Assembly (NCBI GenBank): GCA_944391255.1
Contig: CALXSW010000059.1
Span: 1 to 6,413 of the forward strand
Source of the DNA: an uncultured Clostridia bacterium
GTDB taxonomy: Bacteria > Bacillota > Clostridia > UBA1381
Direction of reading: 5' to 3'
DNA: 6,413 nt
Positions 5,972 to 6,413 of the stretch are shown in pieces (positions within the stretch are counted from its first letter, which is position 1; each line of letters opens with the position of its first letter). Position numbers and translations under genes: made by a program. Under the pieces are notes generated by a model. That model was not told the DNA's origin, did no database searches, and worked only from the letters and a program-made list of their open reading frames with translations.

Positions 5972-6006
5972 AAAAGAGTACCTCAAAGATGAGATACTCC
6001 TTTTTT
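5972..6006 (-). terminator. Terminator of the Gly/Ser/Tyr-rich protein gene
   Basis: A 10-bp stem with one wobble pair (5976-5985 with 5990-5999) closes a 4-nt loop. On the minus strand it is followed by TTTT (5975-5972) and comes directly after the TGA stop at 6008-6006. A T run also lies on its other side. It isolates this gene from the downstream U32 promoter. Confidence 0.87.
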
Positions 6007-6413
6007 CATATCAAGTTTATGCCATATCCGAATACGTGTATTGAAATAGTTCCCGAAGGTTCATCGGCGGTGTATTCGCTGAAATTAACGGTCTGCGCCG
6101 AGCCGCTCCCGAAAGAAGATCTAAATGATGATGTAAAACTCCTTCCGAATGATATCTCAAATTCATATTCGTATGTATATCTGTATGATCCGCCGCTGCC
6201 TGAAAGATACGAGCCACTGCCTGAAAGGTATGATCCGCTTCCCGAAAGATACGAGCCGCTGCCTGAAAGGTATGATCCGCTCCCAAAAAGATACGAGCCG
6301 CTCCCGTATGAACCGCCGAATGTCACAGAAACAGGACTTTGAGATGCGATAGATGAAATAGCGTGATCCTCTCTGAAATACGGTTCAATATCAATAAAGC
6401 TCATATTTGCGTT
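6006..6413 (-). CDS. Gly/Ser/Tyr-rich repeat protein of unknown function, possibly 5'-partial
   Basis: I do not recognise this protein. From the first visible ATG (6404-6402) it is 132 aa, but the frame stays open to the window edge and the 9 bases before the ATG show no ribosome binding site, so the true start may lie outside. Residues 1-29 are ordinary sequence (SFIDIEPYFREDHAISS). Residues 36-70 are five copies of GSYL(S/F)GS. Then comes YRYTYEYEFEISF, an alternating pattern suited to a beta strand, another Ser/Phe/Gly stretch, and a beta-like end (GTISIHVFGYGINLI). No signal peptide or membrane segment is visible in this part. The repeat units differ almost only at third codon positions in this frame, which supports real coding on the minus strand. 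Such Gly/Ser-rich repeats occur in surface, coat and phage-tail-like proteins, but nothing here decides among these. A terminator follows the stop directly. Confidence 0.72.
   Translation of the reverse strand, partial: NANMSFIDIEPYFREDHAISSIASQSPVSVTFGGSYGSGSYLFGSGSYLSGSGSYLSGSGSYLSGSGSYLSGSGGSYRYTYEYEFEISFGRSFTSSFRSSFGSGSAQTVNFSEYTADEPSGTISIHVFGYGINLI
6196..6300. repeat. Five 21-bp tandem repeats with a 42-bp alternating pattern
   Basis: Units start at 6196, 6217, 6238, 6259 and 6280. Units 1, 3 and 5 share GATACGAGCC, while units 2 and 4 share GGTATGATCC and are identical in full, so the array alternates A-B-A-B-A. Shorter related pieces lie on both sides (about 6181-6195 and 6301-6315). 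On the minus strand each unit encodes GSYLSGS, except the 6280 unit, which has Phe in place of the second Ser. The pattern suggests growth by duplication of a two-unit block. Confidence 0.9.

Noticed and set aside
5908..6342. A plus-strand frame of 144 codons with PLPERYE/PLPERYD repeats.
   Set aside because: It runs through the U32 promoter and through the terminator at 5972-6006, has no ribosome binding site, and the repeat differences are silent only on the opposite strand.

Overview
The window looks like chromosomal DNA of an anaerobic, gut-type member of the Clostridia (Firmicutes). The signs are a reverse-type rubrerythrin, a secreted protein with a copper-amine-oxidase-like stalk domain, a U32-family protein of the YrrO type, AGGAGG-type ribosome binding sites, near-consensus sigma-A promoters and hairpin-plus-T-run terminators. 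No species can be named from the sequence alone. There is no tRNA, rRNA, CRISPR array or recognisable transposase.

Left part (1-1400): the 3' end of a rubrerythrin gene and its terminator come first. A free-standing fic gene follows, with its own strong promoter. Just after fic lies a decayed second copy of the rubrerythrin 3' end, interrupted by an in-frame TAG, and then a bidirectional terminator. The fic gene therefore sits between an intact and a broken rubrerythrin tail. This is the clearest trace of rearrangement in the window.

Middle (1400-3590): a secreted glycerophosphodiester phosphodiesterase on the minus strand and holB (DNA polymerase III delta-prime) on the plus strand diverge from a compact back-to-back promoter region. 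Each ends at a bidirectional terminator facing a convergent neighbour.

Right part (3567-5957): a minus-strand two-gene operon runs from a near-perfect sigma-A promoter. A U32-family protein, probably a tRNA uridine hydroxylase, comes first. A membrane acyltransferase 3 protein follows only 6 nt later, and its last codons lie inside the terminator it shares with holB.

Right edge (5972-6413): the 3' part of a minus-strand gene for a Gly/Ser/Tyr-rich protein carries five 21-bp repeats in an alternating A/B pattern. The A/B differences are synonymous in the minus frame, which shows which strand codes. I do not recognise this protein.

The genes are mostly independent transcription units for housekeeping and envelope functions: peroxide detoxification, lipid head-group salvage, clamp loading, RNA modification and surface acylation. 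I see no convincing multi-gene novel system. The items most worth a second look are the fic/rubrerythrin-remnant arrangement and the repeat protein at the right edge.
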